The notes: generated by a model not told the origin, from the sequence alone. DNA of 14,483 nt from JBARRO01 sp049644265 (GCA_049644265.1 JBARRO010000149.1:1-14483), one strand, 5' to 3'. Positions 5,138 to 13,758 are shown, counted from the first letter of the stretch. Numbers and translations: made by a program.

Positions 5138-6634
5138 GTGCGAGAATTTGCTCACATCGAGGGGAAACCGAGAAGCCACTGCGGCGTCTTTGGAATCTTC
5201 GGACATCCCGAGGCGTCGGTTATGACCTACTATGGCCTCCACGCTCTCCAGCACCGCGGCCAGGAAGCCACCGGCATCGTTTCCAGCGAATTCATCGAAG
5301 ACAAGAAGAAATGGAGGTTCAACATCCACAAGGGTGTGGGCCTCGTTGCAGACGTGTATCGGGATGGATCGACGCTCAAGGAAAGTCTCAAAGGATTTGC
5401 TGCCGTCGGCCACAATCGATACTCGACCACCGGATCCTCAGACAACAAATCGAACATTCAGCCGTTCGTCGTCAACTATAAAGGGGGAAATCTTGCCCTT
5501 GGACACAACGGCAACCTCACGAACTTTCGCTCCCTTCGCCAACAATTGCAGGACGAAGGCACGATCTTCCAGTCGACATCGGACAGCGAAATCATCCTCC
5601 ATCTCGTTGCCCGCAGCAAGCAGCGGGAGCAGATCCAGCAGATCAAGGAAGCCCTGGAACAGGTCGACGGGGCATATTCACTCGTCATCCTTACGGATTC
5701 GAGTCTCATAGCCGCCCGGGATCCCTACGGATTCCGACCCCTTGCGCTTGGAAAGCTCAACGGCGCTTTTGTGGTCGCATCCGAAACGTGCGCCTTCGAT
5801 ATCATCGGGGCGGAGTATGTCGGCGAAGTGGCGCCGGGCGAAATCCTGGTCATCGATCGTGAGACACTGCAAACCAATCAGGTGAAATCGTACCGGGTGA
5901 AGAAAAGCCCTGCACAAACTCATCACTGCATCTTTGAGTACATCTACTTTTCGCGTCCCGACAGCCGGATTTTCGGGGAAAATGTCGACAAAGTCCGTCG
6001 AAGGCTTGGAAAGCTTCTTGCAGAAGAATCTCCCGTTGCATCGGACGACCCGGAAGATCGTGTCGTCGTCATCAGCGTGCCCGACTCGAGCAACACGGCA
6101 ACACTGGGCTATGTGACAGAAAGCAATAAACTGGGCAACAACGTGAGGATGGAGCTCGGCCTGATCCGCAGTCACTATGTCGGACGGACATTTATCCAGC
6201 CTGACCAGGGCGACCGGGAAATCAAGGTCAAGACAAAGTTCAACACGGTGAAGGGGGTCTTGAAGGGAAAGAAAGTCGTCATCGTCGACGATTCGATCGT
6301 TCGCGGCACAACGTCGAAGCAACTGGTAAAGCTCATCCGCGAGGCGGAGCCAAAGGAAGTGCACTTCCGCGTTACCTCTCCGCCGATTCGCCATCCGTGT
6401 CACTATGGGATGGACTTCCCGAGCAATGAAGAATTGATTGCCAACCGGTTCGACGGAAATGTCGAGAAGATTGGCGAATACCTGGGCGCTGACAGTCTTG
6501 CCTATCTCTCCATCGAAAAACTCCTCGAAGCTGTCCCAACGGAAGACGGTCAGCAATACTGCACAGCGTGTTTCAGCGGAACGTATCCGGTTTCCATCGA
6601 CACGGACGCAAAGAAAAACTCGAATGATGAATGA
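5138..6634 (+). CDS. purF: Amidophosphoribosyltransferase (PurF), propeptide and Fe-S type
   Basis: PurF makes 5-phosphoribosylamine from PRPP and glutamine, the committed step of purine synthesis. The N-terminal class II glutaminase (about 15-250) begins at Cys15 in CGVFGIFG after a 14-residue propeptide that must be removed to expose the nucleophile. The glutaminase contains HRGQEATGI (39-47), GHNRYSTTG (91-99) and LGHNGNL (121-127). The C-terminal phosphoribosyltransferase has the PRPP loop VIVDDSIVRGTT (381-392). Cys264, Cys421 and the CxxC at 475-478 match the four [4Fe-4S] ligands of the Bacillus-type enzyme. The length of 498 is normal. A stop lies in frame at 5132-5134 and there is no Met before Cys15, so the GTG at 5138 is the only plausible start. 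It has no Shine-Dalgarno sequence. The gene heads a tightly packed operon and overlaps the next gene by ATGA. Confidence 0.98.
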   Translation: MREFAHIEGKPRSHCGVFGIFGHPEASVMTYYGLHALQHRGQEATGIVSSEFIEDKKKWRFNIHKGVGLVADVYRDGSTLKESLKGFAAVGHNRYSTTGSSDNKSNIQPFVVNYKGGNLALGHNGNLTNFRSLRQQLQDEGTIFQSTSDSEIILHLVARSKQREQIQQIKEALEQVDGAYSLVILTDSSLIAARDPYGFRPLALGKLNGAFVVASETCAFDIIGAEYVGEVAPGEILVIDRETLQTNQVKSYRVKKSPAQTHHCIFEYIYFSRPDSRIFGENVDKVRRRLGKLLAEESPVASDDPEDRVVVISVPDSSNTATLGYVTESNKLGNNVRMELGLIRSHYVGRTFIQPDQGDREIKVKTKFNTVKGVLKGKKVVIVDDSIVRGTTSKQLVKLIREAEPKEVHFRVTSPPIRHPCHYGMDFPSNEELIANRFDGNVEKIGEYLGADSLAYLSIEKLLEAVPTEDGQQYCTACFSGTYPVSIDTDAKKNSNDE

Positions 6635-7203
6635 TGTCGTCACCTGCCTGGACTCTCTCGAATATCCTCAGTCTTTCCCGAGTCCTCCTGGTCGCCCCCA
6701 TCGGGTATTGCCTGACAGCAGATTTTCCTGACCATCGCTTGTGGGCCGGTGCGTTGATGGTTCTCGCGGTTTCGACCGATTTCCTTGACGGCTATCTCGC
6801 CAGAACACTCCACGAGGTCAGTGAGCTTGGCAAGATCATCGACCCGATTGCCGATAAGATCGGCGTGGGCGTTGTGGGGATTTTGCTTGTGTGGTCGGGG
6901 GACCTGTCGTGGTGGTTCATCGGGGCTGTGCTTCTCCGGGATGGATTGATTCTTGCAGGGGGGGTGTATATCAAGAAAAGAAAAAACATCATTGCCCAGT
7001 CAAACTGGCCGGGCAAGATTACCGTATCGATGATTGCGCTGTATTTTTTCCTCAGCACTCTCCGGATCGAATCTCTTGAATCGCTCAGAGTGTTCACCCT
7101 CTGGGCAAGCATAGTATTGATGGTGTTCTCTCTGGGGTCCTACACCCGGAGACTATTCATTGGGCCGAAATCGGCAAAAATTCATTCGCTCTCAGAAGTA
7201 TGA
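6631..7203 (+). CDS. pgsA: CDP-alcohol phosphatidyltransferase, probably phosphatidylglycerophosphate synthase
   Basis: This 190-residue membrane enzyme carries the full CDP-alcohol phosphatidyltransferase motif D-G-x2-A-R-x8-G-x3-D-x3-D: Asp53, Gly54, Ala57, Arg58, Gly67, Asp71 and Asp75. The N terminus (LSNILSLSRVLLVAPIGYCL) is the typical first helix of PgsA-like proteins, and about five hydrophobic segments are visible. The likely reaction is CDP-diacylglycerol plus glycerol-3-phosphate to phosphatidylglycerophosphate at the inner membrane. Other CDP-alcohol transferases share the motif, so the acceptor is inferred from length and overall resemblance. The start overlaps the purF stop (ATGA at 6631-6634) and the end overlaps ftsY in the same way, so translational coupling is likely. 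A second Met directly follows the first and is an equally possible start. Confidence 0.88.
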   Translation: MMSSPAWTLSNILSLSRVLLVAPIGYCLTADFPDHRLWAGALMVLAVSTDFLDGYLARTLHEVSELGKIIDPIADKIGVGVVGILLVWSGDLSWWFIGAVLLRDGLILAGGVYIKKRKNIIAQSNWPGKITVSMIALYFFLSTLRIESLESLRVFTLWASIVLMVFSLGSYTRRLFIGPKSAKIHSLSEV

Positions 7204-8156
7204 CAGGACTGTTCTCAAAACTTCGGGGAGGGCTTGGGAAGACCCGGGATTTCTTGTTCCGGAAGGTGCAACATCTTGTTGCGTCCAGGAGCAAGATCGA
7301 TGAAGAACTGCTTGGCCAACTTGAGGAGATATTGCTCGCAGGTGATATCGGAATCGAGACGACAACCCTCATTTTAACCGGCGTTAAAGAGCGGGCACGC
7401 TCAGAGGGATTTGAATCCACCGACAATCTGGTCGGGATGCTGAAAGAGGAGCTTGCAAAACTACTCCATGTCAACGGATCCGACAACGTCGGAGCCGTGC
7501 TGATTCCATCGTCGCCCCGGCCTTACGTGATAATGGTGGTCGGAGTCAACGGGGTCGGTAAGACCACCACCATAGGAAAGCTCGCCTACACCTTACGTCA
7601 GGCCGGCTATCGTGTTCTGATCGGTGCAGCAGATACATTCCGCGCCGCGGCGAACGAACAGCTCGAGATCTGGGCCCGTCGTGCCGGCGTTGAGATCGTC
7701 CAGCAGTCTCACGGCGCAGATCCCGCATCCGTTGCGTTTGACTCCCTCAGCTCAGCGATTGCGAAGAATATGGAAGTCGTTATTATTGACACGGCCGGGA
7801 GGTTGCACACCAAAACGAACCTCATGGAGGAGCTCAAGAAGATCAAGCGCGTGCTGGAGAAGCGCTTGCCTGGTGCACCGCACGAGGTGCTGCTCGTTCT
7901 TGACGCGAGCACCGGACAGAATGGGATCCAGCAGGCCCGGCAGTTTATGAGTGCAGTTGAAGTCACGGGGCTGGTCGTTACAAAACTCGACGGTACCGCC
8001 AAAGGCGGAGTTGTTCTCTCGGTCAGTCATGAGTTGAAAATCCCTGTGAAGTATGTGGGAGTGGGAGAGCAGATTGATGACCTGCAGCCGTTTGACAAGA
8101 AGTTGTTTCTCGACGCATTGTTTGAGAACTCGGATTCTCTTCCCGAAACCGTATGA
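7200..8156 (+). CDS. ftsY: Signal recognition particle receptor FtsY
   Basis: FtsY is the membrane-associated SRP receptor GTPase that delivers nascent membrane proteins to the Sec translocon. The N-domain helices occupy about residues 1-95. The G domain shows the P-loop GVNGVGKTTT (115-124), the SRP-GTPase motif DTFRAAANEQL (145-155), DTAGR (197-201), the specificity motif TKLDGTAKGG (261-270) and GVGE (287-290). At 318 residues it is the short form, lacking the acidic A domain of E. coli FtsY. Membrane contact probably relies on the amphipathic, basic N-terminal helix (GLFSKLRGGLGKTRDFLF). It overlaps pgsA upstream and the epimerase downstream by ATGA, so it is probably translated in a coupled chain with both. 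Confidence 0.98.
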   Translation: MTGLFSKLRGGLGKTRDFLFRKVQHLVASRSKIDEELLGQLEEILLAGDIGIETTTLILTGVKERARSEGFESTDNLVGMLKEELAKLLHVNGSDNVGAVLIPSSPRPYVIMVVGVNGVGKTTTIGKLAYTLRQAGYRVLIGAADTFRAAANEQLEIWARRAGVEIVQQSHGADPASVAFDSLSSAIAKNMEVVIIDTAGRLHTKTNLMEELKKIKRVLEKRLPGAPHEVLLVLDASTGQNGIQQARQFMSAVEVTGLVVTKLDGTAKGGVVLSVSHELKIPVKYVGVGEQIDDLQPFDKKLFLDALFENSDSLPETV

Positions 8157-9169
8157 AATGTTCGTTTTCCCGTTTTGAACTGCGTTTGCGCAACCCATTT
8201 ACGATCGCCCGGGGATCGACCTCCATTGATCCGGTGATCCTTGTTCAGATCGAGCATGGCGGCGTCACAGGCCTGGGTGAGGCTGCACCGTCCGGTCGTT
8301 ATGGCGAGTCGATTCAGACTGTCGAAAAATTCCTTGCAGGCCTTGATCTGGGCCAATTTGAAGATCCGTTTCAGCTCGAATCGATTCTCTCATTTGTTGA
8401 CGAAGCCGCAGGGGGTAATTTCTCGGCGAAAGCCGCTGTGGATATCGCGCTGCACGATTGGATCGGTAAGAAGCTCGGTATCCCGCTGTATCGTTATTGG
8501 GGGCTTCAGAAAGACGATACCCCGAAGACCTCCTTCACAATCGGCATTGACACGCCTGAGGTCATTGAAAAGAAGGTGCGGGAAGCCGAGGAATTTCCGA
8601 TTCTCAAGATTAAACTCGGCGGATCCAACGATGAAGAAATCATGCGGGCCATTCGCAAAGTGACAAACAAGACTCTCAGGGTTGACGCCAACGAAGGATG
8701 GAAGAACAAGCAAGTTGCTGTTGAGAAGATCAAATGGCTGGAACAGGAGGGAGTGGAGTTCGTCGAGCAGCCCATGCCCGCTGCGGACCTTAACGCGACG
8801 GAATGGGTCCGGGAGCGCGTGAATCTGCCGCTCATTGCCGATGAAAACGTCATTCGACTCGCCGATATCCCGGGACTGCAGAATGCGTTCGACGGAATCA
8901 ACATTAAGCTCATGAAGTGCACAGGATTGCGGGAAGCGATCGCCATGATCCACACCGCGCGAGCCTGTAACATGAAGATCATGGCGGGCTGCATGATCGA
9001 GACATCCATTGGGATCTCCGCGGCGGCGCAGCTCTCTCCGCTCCTTGACTACGCGGATCTGGACGGCAATGTTCTCACCACCAACGATCCGTACGAAGGA
9101 GTCCGGATTGTCGACGGAAAGCTGGTCCTTCCCGACCGCCCGGGCATAGGCGTAAAACCGAGAGGTTGA
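8153..9169 (+). CDS. Dipeptide epimerase, enolase superfamily (L-Ala-D/L-Glu epimerase type)
   Basis: This 338-residue protein belongs to the muconate-lactonizing subgroup of the enolase superfamily. It has the catalytic K-I-K pair (Lys152, Lys154), metal ligands Asp178 (VDANEGW), Glu205 (VEQP) and Asp230 (ADEN), and the second base Lys252 in NIKLMK. The D-L-D motif (Asp302, Asp304; YADLDGN) is characteristic of L-Ala-D/L-Glu epimerases, where it binds the dipeptide amino group. The N-terminal capping domain begins normally (LRNPFTIARG). The likely job is racemising the Glu alpha-carbon of L-Ala-D-Glu released from murein, allowing the dipeptide to be degraded. Other dipeptide specificities exist in this family, so the exact substrate is inferred. 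It starts in the ftsY stop (ATGA) and ends 8 bases before the mutL ATG. Confidence 0.92.
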   Translation: MKCSFSRFELRLRNPFTIARGSTSIDPVILVQIEHGGVTGLGEAAPSGRYGESIQTVEKFLAGLDLGQFEDPFQLESILSFVDEAAGGNFSAKAAVDIALHDWIGKKLGIPLYRYWGLQKDDTPKTSFTIGIDTPEVIEKKVREAEEFPILKIKLGGSNDEEIMRAIRKVTNKTLRVDANEGWKNKQVAVEKIKWLEQEGVEFVEQPMPAADLNATEWVRERVNLPLIADENVIRLADIPGLQNAFDGINIKLMKCTGLREAIAMIHTARACNMKIMAGCMIETSIGISAAAQLSPLLDYADLDGNVLTTNDPYEGVRIVDGKLVLPDRPGIGVKPRG

Positions 9170-9177
9170 CCAGCACG

Positions 9178-11070
9178 ATGGCTGCGAAAATCCATATCAT
9201 GCAACCTGAGCTTGCCAACAAAATCGCGGCAGGCGAAGTTGTCCAGCGTCCCGGCTCTGTGGTCAAGGAACTCCTGGAGAATTCTCTTGACGCGAAGGCA
9301 ACACGGATTGAAGTGTATGTCAAGGAGGCAGGGAAATCCCTTATCCAGGTTGTCGACGACGGCGAAGGCATGTCGGACGAGGATGCCCTCACGTCCTTCC
9401 AGCGCCACGCGACCAGCAAATTACATTCAGCAGAAGAGCTTGAGCATATTCGCACGCTGGGGTTCCGGGGTGAGGCGCTGGCGTCGATCACTGCGGTTGC
9501 CCAGGTTGAAATGAAGACGCGTACTGCTTCGAGCGACGTGGCAACCCTTGTTCGTATCGAGGGAAATGAGTTGCGGGAACATTCCAAGACCGCTTCCAAC
9601 TTGGGCACATCCATTGCAGTCAGGAATCTCTTCTACAATACTCCTGCCCGCAGGAACTTCCTCAAAACCCGTACGACCGAACTGAAGAACATCACCGATG
9701 TCGTATCGCGCATGGCGATTGCCAATCCGGATGTCGGCTGGTTCTACAGCAGTGACGATGAGGTCCTCCTGGACCTCAAACCGCAGTCTGTCGAGGGCCG
9801 GTTAACGGACCTGTTCGGCGAACATCAGTTCCAGTCCATGGTGCCTCTCCATGAGGCAACGGAATATCTGACCATCGACGGATTTATTGGCAAACCCGAA
9901 TTTGCACGGAAGACCCGCGTTGAGCAATTCCTGTTTCTCAACAAGCGGTTCATTCTCAGCAGAATGGTCAACCATGCGGTCTTCCAGGCATTTGAGCATC
10001 TTCTTGTGAGAGGATCGTATCCCTTCTTCATTCTCCATCTGACACTCGACCCGAGCCGTGTCGATGTCAATGTCCATCCCTCCAAAATGGAAGTGAAGTT
10101 TGAGAATGATTCGAGTATCTACAGAATGGTGCTCTCGGTGGTACGCAGGACTCTTGCGGCGCACGATCTCGTGCCGACCGTCTCGTTCCAGGATGGGAAT
10201 GCGGTGGCCTCTCTTGACGAGAAGTTGCGTTTTGACCAGCAGGCATGGAATAAATTCAGCTCTGAGCGCGCCCTGAGTGGAGGCGCCGGAACACCCGTGT
10301 TTCCACTTCGACCCGATATGAATGCGGAGAACGTCCCGGGGCATTCAACGATTTTGCGGATGGACGATTGGTTTGCAAGGCCCCTCACGCCCGAGGAGCT
10401 TCGGATGCCAATTCCGTTTCCGAAAGCCCCCGAAGAGGATCAGGATGGAAACCGTCTAATTCCGCACACGTCCAACGAAACGGTCGGTGCTTCGGTCCCG
10501 GCGGGAAGGGCGATCTGGCAGACGCACAACAAATACATCGTCTCCCAGATCAAGACCGGCCTGATGATTGTCGATCAGCACGCCGCCCACGAGCGGGTCC
10601 TCTACGAGCGGATCATGGCGAATTTTGGGGACAGCCTCCCCACTTCCCAACAACTCCTTTTCCCCCAAACGATCGCCTTGAATGCATCCGACTATTCCCT
10701 CGTCATGGAGCTCTTGCCCCATCTCGGCAAGCTGGGATTTGACATGAAACTGTTCGGCAAGAATACTGTCGTCATCGAAGGCATTCCTGCGGACGTCCGG
10801 ATCGGCAACGAAAAAAAGATTCTTCAGGATGTGTTGGATGAGTTCAAGAACAACGAGCACGCGTCGACGATCGATGCCCGTGACAATTTGGCAAAATCGT
10901 TTGCGTGCAAAGCTGCCATCAAGGCGGGGGATAGACTCAATGCGAACGAGATGGTCGTTCTCATTGACCAGCTATTTGCGACTCAAATGCCCTATGTCTG
11001 TCCTCACGGCCGCCCCGTTGTTGTGAAGATAGCTCTTGAAGAGCTCGACCGAAGATTCGGAAGAACGTAA
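9178..11070 (+). CDS. mutL: DNA mismatch repair protein MutL (endonuclease-type)
   Basis: MutL couples MutS mismatch recognition to strand incision. The N-terminal GHKL ATPase is complete, with IAAGEVVQRPGSVVKELLEN, DDGEGM, SFQRHATSKL, LGFRGEALASI and FYNTPARRNFLK in order. The C-terminal dimerisation domain holds the metal-binding endonuclease motif DQHAAHERVLYE (466-477) together with ACKAAIKAGD and CPHGRP (608-613). It is therefore the latent-nuclease type found in bacteria without MutH, not the E. coli type. The 630-residue length is normal. ATG 9178 is chosen because it gives the usual short N terminus before the first strand; a TTG at 9166 overlapping the epimerase stop would add only four residues. 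GAGAGG lies about 12 bases upstream of ATG, slightly far. Confidence 0.98.
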   Translation: MAAKIHIMQPELANKIAAGEVVQRPGSVVKELLENSLDAKATRIEVYVKEAGKSLIQVVDDGEGMSDEDALTSFQRHATSKLHSAEELEHIRTLGFRGEALASITAVAQVEMKTRTASSDVATLVRIEGNELREHSKTASNLGTSIAVRNLFYNTPARRNFLKTRTTELKNITDVVSRMAIANPDVGWFYSSDDEVLLDLKPQSVEGRLTDLFGEHQFQSMVPLHEATEYLTIDGFIGKPEFARKTRVEQFLFLNKRFILSRMVNHAVFQAFEHLLVRGSYPFFILHLTLDPSRVDVNVHPSKMEVKFENDSSIYRMVLSVVRRTLAAHDLVPTVSFQDGNAVASLDEKLRFDQQAWNKFSSERALSGGAGTPVFPLRPDMNAENVPGHSTILRMDDWFARPLTPEELRMPIPFPKAPEEDQDGNRLIPHTSNETVGASVPAGRAIWQTHNKYIVSQIKTGLMIVDQHAAHERVLYERIMANFGDSLPTSQQLLFPQTIALNASDYSLVMELLPHLGKLGFDMKLFGKNTVVIEGIPADVRIGNEKKILQDVLDEFKNNEHASTIDARDNLAKSFACKAAIKAGDRLNANEMVVLIDQLFATQMPYVCPHGRPVVVKIALEELDRRFGRT

Positions 11071-11107
11071 TCAAGAGAGCAAGGGAAACTCAAAAGGAGC
11101 AAACAAG

Positions 11108-12772
11108 ATGGAGAACGGGTTCGACAAGATCCGCAAAGAGCAGGAGGGTTGGGAGAAGAAGACGAAATCGTCCGGAAAAGTCAGGGACGTGAAATTCACA
11201 ACGGTGAGTGGTGAGCCGATCGAAATGCTGTACACGCCCCTGGATGTCGAGCACATCAACTACCTGAGCGATATCGGGTATCCGGGTGAGTTTCCCTACA
11301 CGCGTGGCATTCATGCCACCGGCTACCGCGGAAGATTGTGGACGATGCGGCAGTTTGCGGGATTTGGGACACCGGAGGATACCAACGAACGCTACCACTA
11401 TCTGCTCAACCACGGGCAGCACGGACTTTCGGTGGCGTTCGATCTGCCGACTTTGATGGGCCGCGATGCTGACGATCTTCATGCAGAAGGGGAGGTGGGA
11501 ATTTGCGGCGTCTCCGTCAGCTCACTGGCAGACATGGAAGTGCTGTTCAAGGGGATTAACCTTGGAGAAATTTCCACCTCGATGACGATCAACGCGCCGG
11601 CTCCGATGATGATGGCGTTCTACCTTGCAGTGGCGGAAAAACAGGGAGTCGCGTTTACGCAACTTCGTGGGACGATTCAGGCGGACATCCTCAAGGAATA
11701 CATTGCACAAAAGGAGTGGATCTATCCTCCCACACCTTCGATGCGCCTTATCATTGACATGTTCGAATATCTGAACAGGGAAGTCCCGCAATGGAATCCG
11801 ATCTCCGTCAGCGGATATCATATTCGGGAGGCGGGTTCAACTGCTGCGCAGGAATTAGCGTTCACACTGGCCGATGGATTCGCCTATGTCGAACACGGAC
11901 TGCAACGCGGCCTGGATATCGATGAATTTGCGCCGAGGATTTCGTTCTTCTTTAACTCTCATGTGGACTTCTTCGAGGAGATCGCCAAGTATCGCGCCGC
12001 ACGACGGATCTGGGCCCGGAAAATGCGCAATAAGTACAAAGCGAAAAATCCACGATCCTGGATGCTCCGATTCCACACGCAAACCGCCGGTTGCTCTCTC
12101 ACAGCGCAACAACCCGAAAACAACATTGTCCGCACGGCCTACCAGGCCCTTGCCGGTGTCCTTGGGGGAACCCAATCGCTTCATACGAACTCGATGGATG
12201 AGACGCTTGCGCTTCCTTCGGAGAAGGCCGTTACCATCGCACTTCGGACCCAACAAATCCTGGCTCACGAAACGGGTGCGGCCAACACCATCGACCCACT
12301 GGCGGGTAGTTATTTTGTTGAAGCGCTTACGACGCGCATGGAGGAAGAGGCGGAACGTTATTTTGAAAAAATCGAGACGTTTGGGGGGGTGATTCCGGCG
12401 ATCGAGGCGGGATTCTTCCAGCGTGAAATTGCGGAAGCCGCGTATCGGTACCAACGGGAGCTGGATGTTAAAGAAAAGATTATCGTTGGAGTTAACGATT
12501 TCGTGGAAGAGGATGAGAAGATTGATATTCCCATCCTGGTAATTTCTCCTGAAGTGGAGCGCAAACAACGGGAACGACTGGCCGATATTCGGGCCAACCG
12601 TAGCAACGCCGATGTAGAACGTGCATTGGATGAGCTCCAGCAGGCAGCAAGGGATGGTGCAAACCTCATTCCAAAGCTCCTTGCCTGCACCAGATCATAC
12701 ACGAGTTTGGGAGAGCAGTGCAACGCGCTTGCAGAGGTTTTTGGTGTCTATGAGGAGCCAGCGGTGTTCTAG
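11108..12772 (+). CDS. Coenzyme B12-dependent acyl-CoA mutase large subunit, isobutyryl-CoA mutase (IcmA)-like
   Basis: This 554-residue protein is the TIM-barrel catalytic subunit of the methylmalonyl-CoA mutase family, which rearranges the carbon skeleton of acyl-CoA by a radical route. It lacks the fused C-terminal cobalamin domain, so a separate small subunit must exist; none is in the window. General catalytic residues are kept (Tyr237, His238 in GYHIREAG). At the specificity sites it has Phe83 (MRQFAGFG) and Gln201 (EYIAQKEW) where methylmalonyl-CoA mutase has Tyr89 and Arg207, and Ala110 in LSVAFDLPT. Phe/Gln is the isobutyryl-CoA mutase pair, and the 118-residue spacing agrees. The likely reaction is isobutyryl-CoA to n-butyryl-CoA, linking valine or branched-acid and butyrate metabolism. 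Automated labels would probably say methylmalonyl-CoA mutase. ATG 11108 is chosen because AGGAG (11095-11099) is 8 bases upstream. The end reads EEPAVF, as in known IcmA-like proteins. Confidence 0.9.
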   Translation: MENGFDKIRKEQEGWEKKTKSSGKVRDVKFTTVSGEPIEMLYTPLDVEHINYLSDIGYPGEFPYTRGIHATGYRGRLWTMRQFAGFGTPEDTNERYHYLLNHGQHGLSVAFDLPTLMGRDADDLHAEGEVGICGVSVSSLADMEVLFKGINLGEISTSMTINAPAPMMMAFYLAVAEKQGVAFTQLRGTIQADILKEYIAQKEWIYPPTPSMRLIIDMFEYLNREVPQWNPISVSGYHIREAGSTAAQELAFTLADGFAYVEHGLQRGLDIDEFAPRISFFFNSHVDFFEEIAKYRAARRIWARKMRNKYKAKNPRSWMLRFHTQTAGCSLTAQQPENNIVRTAYQALAGVLGGTQSLHTNSMDETLALPSEKAVTIALRTQQILAHETGAANTIDPLAGSYFVEALTTRMEEEAERYFEKIETFGGVIPAIEAGFFQREIAEAAYRYQRELDVKEKIIVGVNDFVEEDEKIDIPILVISPEVERKQRERLADIRANRSNADVERALDELQQAARDGANLIPKLLACTRSYTSLGEQCNALAEVFGVYEEPAVF

Positions 12773-12786
12773 GAAGTCCTGAAGAA

Positions 12787-13755
12787 TTGTTGTTTCCACT
12801 GAGCCCATTCCGTCAATCCGGATCATCCACCATCTCCTTGGCAGAACCATTGAAATCACTGCAACCATATCTTAAACTGCTTCGCCCCCAACAATGGGTG
12901 AAGAATTTCTTTCTCTTCGCACCGCTCATCTTCTCGAAGCATCTGTTCGATCCACAGTACTTCCTGATGGAGCTCCTCGCGTTTGTTGCGTTTTGCCTCG
13001 TTTCCAGCAGTGTGTACATCATCAACGATATCGCTGACCGGGAGGCCGACCGGCTGCATCCCCTCAAAAAGAACCGGCCTCTGGCGTCCGGAAGTGTTTC
13101 GGTTTTACAGGCCCTTGCCGTTCTGGTTCTGGTCTCAGCAGCGGCAACCTATCTCGGGATGAGGTTGAGTGAGAAGTTTCTGATCGGTGTCGGACTCTAT
13201 TTCACATTGAACCTCGGGTATTCCTTGTGGTTGAAGCGTGTCATCCTCGTGGATGTGTTCATTATTGCCGCGGGTTTTATGCTTCGTGTCCTTGCGGGTG
13301 CGTTTGCTATCGACGTTCAAGTCTCTCCTTGGCTGGTGTTGTGCACGCTGTTTGTTTCAGTTTTTCTCGCCACGTCCAAGCGCCGCGCAGAAATTCTGCT
13401 GAACTCCGCTTCGACGGAAAATTATTCAAGCAGGCCGGTGCTCCGGGAGTACGACATTTCGTTCATCGACCAGATTATGACAGTGACGGCGGCCGGAATG
13501 GCGATATCGTACGCGCTGTATACTGTGGCTGACAGGACCGTTACCGTCTTTGGTACGGAGAATCTGATCTTCACAACCGTGTTTGTCTTGTTCGGGATTT
13601 TTCGCTATCTTTTTCTTGTTCGGAAGCATCAAACGGACGATAATCCGACGCACCTGTTGCTGACTGACGCAGCCATGATGCTCAATGTGCTGGCGTGGTT
13701 TCTCGCGTGCGTCGTCGTCATTTATTTACGTGAACTCAAACAGTGGGTGTTGTGA
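12787..13755 (+). CDS. UbiA-family prenyltransferase, decaprenyl-phosphate phosphoribosyltransferase-like
   Basis: This 322-residue integral membrane protein has about nine hydrophobic segments and the UbiA aspartate motif NDIADREAD (Asn80, Asp81, Asp84, Asp88). The neighbouring sequences LLRPQQWVKNFFLFAPL (31-47) and HPLKKNRPLASG (91-102) fit the branch containing mycobacterial Rv3806c. That enzyme transfers phosphoribose from PRPP to decaprenyl phosphate, the first step to the arabinosyl donor. Here the product would be a polyprenyl-phosphoryl pentose for some surface glycan. The second conserved region (REYDISFIDQIMTV) agrees with this branch. No ATG lies near the N terminus. TTG 12787 follows AGGAAG (12771-12776) by 10 bases; TTG 12838 is an alternative that removes 17 weakly conserved residues. 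It begins 14 bases after the mutase and ends 3 bases before the DUF362 gene. Confidence 0.85.
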   Translation: MLFPLSPFRQSGSSTISLAEPLKSLQPYLKLLRPQQWVKNFFLFAPLIFSKHLFDPQYFLMELLAFVAFCLVSSSVYIINDIADREADRLHPLKKNRPLASGSVSVLQALAVLVLVSAAATYLGMRLSEKFLIGVGLYFTLNLGYSLWLKRVILVDVFIIAAGFMLRVLAGAFAIDVQVSPWLVLCTLFVSVFLATSKRRAEILLNSASTENYSSRPVLREYDISFIDQIMTVTAAGMAISYALYTVADRTVTVFGTENLIFTTVFVLFGIFRYLFLVRKHQTDDNPTHLLLTDAAMMLNVLAWFLACVVVIYLRELKQWVL

Positions 13756-13758
13756 TCC

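Noticed and set aside
5678..6643. A 321-codon frame on the - strand across purF
   Set aside because: It lies entirely antisense to a certain gene and has no recognisable motif; long antisense frames are common opposite codon-biased genes.
11855..12568. A 237-codon frame on the - strand across the mutase gene
   Set aside because: It is fully antisense to a well-supported gene, with no family features.
11108..12772. Labelling this gene simply as methylmalonyl-CoA mutase (mcmA)
   Set aside because: The family fits, but the substrate-site Phe and Gln contradict the Tyr and Arg needed for the methylmalonyl carboxylate.
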